Assembly (NCBI GenBank): GCA_030145715.1
Contig: JAIXHQ010000002.1
Location: 1 to 64,000 of the forward strand
Reading direction: 5' to 3'
Source: Sphingopyxis sp.
Lineage (GTDB): Bacteria; Pseudomonadota; Alphaproteobacteria; Sphingomonadales; Sphingomonadaceae
Length of the DNA stretch: 64,000 bases
The notes below the pieces were generated by a model. It did no database searches, was not told the origin of the DNA, and worked only from the letters and a program-made list of their open reading frames with translations. Both the position numbers and the translations under genes were made by a program. The first letter of the stretch is position 1, and each line of letters starts with the position of its first letter. Of this stretch, positions 63,795 through 64,000 are shown piece by piece.

Positions 63795-64000
63795 CTATCC
63801 GGGGTGCGCTTCATCGCCGACAGCGGACCGCAGCAGTCCGCGAAACACGTCCTGCGCGCTGCATTTTCCCTGTGTCACGTCATAGACATCGCGCGCGATC
63901 GGCATATCCACACCATGGCGTTCGGCGAGCGCAATAACCGTCGGCGCACTCTTCACCCCCTCCGCCACCATGTTCATGCCCTCGATAATCTCGTCGATCG
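63795..64000 (-). CDS. gpsA: Glycerol-3-phosphate dehydrogenase [NAD(P)+], 5' end outside the window
   Basis: The last 68 codons are present; the rest is beyond 64000. EGMNMVAEGVKSAPTVIALA followed by ERHGVDMPIARDVYDVTQGK is typical of the GpsA C-terminal helical domain. It reduces DHAP to sn-glycerol-3-phosphate for phospholipids. Confidence 0.85.
   Translation of the reverse strand, partial: IDEIIEGMNMVAEGVKSAPTVIALAERHGVDMPIARDVYDVTQGKCSAQDVFRGLLRSAVGDEAHPG

Noticed and set aside
1-64000. CRISPR arrays, tRNA genes, rRNA genes, insertion sequences or prophage
   Set aside because: No regularly spaced repeats, cloverleaf sequences, transposase or phage structural genes were found on reading both strands; a covariance-model search would be needed to exclude small RNAs.

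Overview
The window is a GC-rich stretch of an alphaproteobacterial chromosome, most likely from a sphingomonad close to Sphingopyxis. The lineage call rests on the CtrA cell-cycle regulator and its inhibitor SciP (DUF1153), the alpha-type operon rpsM-rpsK-rpoA-rplQ, exosortase A-associated glycan genes, the order rsfS-rlmH-envC-ctpA-dsbB-coq7, and argH-lptM-lysA. The genus is inference. No rRNA or tRNA gene, prophage, insertion sequence or CRISPR array was seen. Most of the window is ordinary chromosomal gene content with short gaps.

Layout. 1-5.3 kb: end of a heme A synthase gene, msrA, galU, a soluble CBS-chemoreceptor, a small lipoprotein, and an S24-type repressor divergent from two small unknown genes with clustered palindromes between them. 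5.3-9.0 kb: an exosortase A-associated glycosyltransferase and O-glycosylation ligase, facing away from each other, with a 54-codon gene in front of the ligase. 9.0-16.7 kb: topoisomerase IB, MscS channel, MaoC hydratase, thiolase, then a SoxR locus with a MerR-type promoter driving a VOC protein, a flavin-binding stress protein, dipeptide epimerase and DUF1232. 16.7-26.5 kb: M16 peptidase, diguanylate cyclase, a bacterial lipoxygenase, purC, a crotonase and a PhoD phosphatase.

26.7-37.5 kb: proA, an RHH/ParE toxin-antitoxin pair fused by overlap to nadD, rsfS, rlmH, envC, ctpA, dsbB, coq7, two unknown proteins, pmbA and cysQ. 37.5-40.3 kb: rpsM, rpsK, rpoA, rplQ ending at a strong terminator. 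40.4-49.9 kb: prolyl oligopeptidase, free-methionine sulfoxide reductase, two surface/periplasmic proteins, PilZ, ctrA, and a LysR regulator divergent from pirin, WrbA and a DODA-type dioxygenase. 49.9-56.5 kb: RluA-type synthase, ArfB, a SRAP protein without its catalytic cysteine, PilZ, EVE, a 2OG oxygenase, mnmA, an unknown gene coupled to sciP, and a lipoprotein. 56.6-64 kb: lepA, a siroheme-type dehydrogenase, lysA, lptM, argH, a TlpA-like lipoprotein, a small periplasmic protein and the C-terminus of gpsA.

Themes. Redox repair and sensing recur (msrA, free-Met sulfoxide reductase, SoxR locus, LysR/pirin/WrbA/DODA block, dsbB, TlpA). Cell-cycle control is represented by ctrA with its own upstream CtrA box, another CtrA-like box before a glycine-zipper gene, and sciP. 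The strongest candidates for something undescribed are the S24 repressor locus, a nested inverted-repeat element joining the rsfS stop codon to the rlmH start codon, the 54-codon gene of the exosortase locus, the cysteine-less SRAP protein and the lipoxygenase. All calls come from reading the sequence; no database search was possible.
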